A program made the position numbers and the translations under genes. Of a stretch of DNA of 6,768 nt, positions 6,177 to 6,768 are shown piece after piece (the stretch's first letter is position 1; each line of letters begins with the position of its first letter). Under the pieces are notes generated by a model. That model saw only the letters and a program-made list of their open reading frames with translations, ran no database searches and had not been told where the DNA came from. Source of the stretch: Sulfurimonadaceae bacterium (lineage in GTDB: Bacteria; Campylobacterota; Campylobacteria; Campylobacterales; Sulfurimonadaceae). Location of the stretch: positions 1 through 6,768 of the forward strand of contig JAUWRZ010000115.1 of the NCBI GenBank assembly GCA_030610325.1. Reading direction: 5' to 3'.

Positions 6177-6259
6177 AGTAGAACATGTTCTACTTTGCAA
6201 TGAGTTTGGTTTCTGCATGGAGCGTCATTTTTGTGAGATAGAGTAGAACATGTTCTACT
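6177..6259. repeat. parS: Second palindrome pair, duplicate of the 5531-5614 module
   Basis: Two further copies of the 18-bp palindrome lie at 6177-6194 and 6242-6259, centres 65 bp apart, exactly as in the pair at 5531-5548 and 5595-5614. The 47 bases between them match the other module at 39 positions, including an identical block of 18 bases (CATGGAGCGTCATTTTTG at 6216-6233 and 5570-5587). The module is therefore a direct duplication, or two copies kept similar by selection. It probably adds ParB loading sites. Confidence 0.75.
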
Positions 6260-6359
6260 ATCAAGAGAGAAGATACTCTCTGATGAGAGACTTAAGAGTC
6301 ACAAGAGTAAGGCGGTTTGGTCGACATCATGGTCAAGGGCTTTGCGATATTGGATGCTG

Positions 6360-6521
6360 TTACCTCCAGTCATCCTCTTCAAGCTGTTTAGCTGTGAGCT
6401 CTACCATAATTTCTAATTGTCGTCTCATCGCTTCTCGCGGTGATGTCTCGTGTTTAGGCAGTGTCTTGGAGTCTGTCGGATTAACTCCAAGGATCTCTCT
6501 AATGACCGACTTTCTCTTTTT
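6360..6521 (-). pseudogene. Coding-like remnant, 3' end of an unrecognised gene
   Basis: On the minus strand 53 codons are open from 6521 to TAA at 6360-6362. The sequence has a natural composition: KKRKSVIREILGVNPTDSKT, then PREAMRRQLEIMVELTAKQLEEDDWR, with a basic N-terminal part and an acidic helical end. There is no usable start codon at its 5' end; the first ATG (6426-6428) would give only 22 residues and has no strong ribosome binding site. An in-frame TAA at 6522-6524 closes it upstream, near where the insertion sequence appears to end. The best explanation is the tail of a gene cut off by the insertion. The overlapping plus-strand frame (6250-6525) starts inside a palindrome, is rich in Ser, Cys and Arg, and is treated as a shadow. 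Confidence 0.35.
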
Positions 6522-6533
6522 TTAAAAGCGGCT

Positions 6534-6551
6534 TGACCAGATATCTGGTCA
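6534..6551. repeat. 18-bp perfect palindrome near the insertion-sequence end
   Basis: TGACCAGATATCTGGTCA is its own reverse complement. GGCTT just left (6530-6534) and AAGCC just right (6555-6559) could extend the stem with a small bulge. It lies between the coding remnant and the transposase gene. It may be part of the insertion-sequence terminus, a target-site feature, or a terminator for the transposase, although no T run follows on the minus strand. Confidence 0.45.
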
Positions 6552-6768
6552 GATAAGCCAGCATAAGTGCCTATATGGCCTCTATGACACTCCATGTCGC
6601 TCTTCCTACCATCACACCTCTTACGCCAGACTCATCTTGTGTAACCGTTTCAGGTTATAGGCGATACAGACCAAGTCCCACTCTCCCTGAGCCTTCTCAA
6701 AGCCTCTAAGCATGAACTGTCTAAAGCCCATCACATGTTTGATGATACCAAAGACCGGTTCGACTGTA
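6552..6768 (-). mobile_element. Insertion sequence, 3' end only (IS1182/IS5-like, boundary uncertain)
   Basis: The transposase tail at 6621-6767 shows that an insertion sequence enters from the right edge. Its terminal inverted repeat cannot be assigned because the other end is outside the window, so the left limit given is approximate and could lie anywhere from about 6525 to 6620. No target-site duplication can be tested. Confidence 0.5.
6621..6767 (-). CDS. DDE transposase, C-terminal fragment (IS1182/IS5-like)
   Basis: The last 48 residues of a transposase are read on the minus strand, ending at TAA 6621-6623; the N-terminal part lies beyond the right edge. The fragment begins TVEPVFGIIKHVMGFRQFML and continues RGFEKAQGEWDLVCIAYNLKRL. 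This matches the end of the catalytic domain in IS1182-type and related IS4/IS5-superfamily transposases, where VEPVFG carries the third acidic residue of the DDE triad (Glu at 6759-6761) and the downstream YNLKRL block closes the domain. The ending is intact, so the element may be complete outside the window. Confidence 0.85.
   Translation of the reverse strand, partial: TVEPVFGIIKHVMGFRQFMLRGFEKAQGEWDLVCIAYNLKRLHKMSLA

Noticed and set aside
6299..6373. 24-residue minus-strand frame (ATG 6371-6373) overlapping the end of the remnant at 6360.
   Set aside because: Too short, no correctly spaced ribosome binding site, and no recognisable product.

Overview
This window is best read as the replication and partition backbone of an iteron-controlled bacterial plasmid, with accessory genes on the left and the edge of an insertion sequence on the right. 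Base composition is moderately AT-rich, Shine-Dalgarno sequences are clear, and the Rep, ParA and ParB proteins are Gram-negative in style. The overall look suggests a Campylobacterota (epsilonproteobacterial) host, but that is an impression and no gene here proves it.

Layout, left to right. At 1-214 (minus) is the 5' part of an unrecognised gene. A divergent intergenic region follows. On the plus strand from 389 to 1786 lie three genes: an ArdC-like protein whose zinc-protease motif appears lost, a small gene whose ribosome binding site and main reading frame do not match (a run of seven A may explain this), and an unrecognised 82-residue protein. Converging on them is the plasmid replication initiator rep (1840-2946, minus, GTG start), which carries an N-terminal QLSLF motif typical of sliding-clamp binding. 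Behind rep lies the origin: twelve direct 19-bp iterons (3001-3525), the last five in tandem at 21-22 bp steps, then an AT-rich tract with three hairpins (3541-3670). Next come parB (3669-4562) and parA (4572-5378), both minus strand and set 9 bp apart as an operon.

Upstream of parA is the most distinctive non-coding feature: six identical 18-bp palindromes built on the core GTAGAACATGTTCTAC, at 5392-5614 (four) and 6177-6259 (two). One lies in the parA leader and one sits inside a perfect 28-bp palindrome. A two-palindrome module of about 84 bp occurs twice with the same internal spacing and a conserved spacer. I infer that these are the parS centromere and the parAB operator. Between the two groups is a 562-bp stretch without a convincing gene. 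The right end has a coding-like remnant (6360-6521, minus) and the C-terminus of a DDE transposase (6621-6767, minus), so an insertion sequence enters the plasmid there.

Together: Rep bound to iterons would start replication and probably limit its own expression, ParA, ParB and the palindromes would segregate copies, and the ArdC-like protein hints at a plasmid that moves between cells and meets restriction systems.
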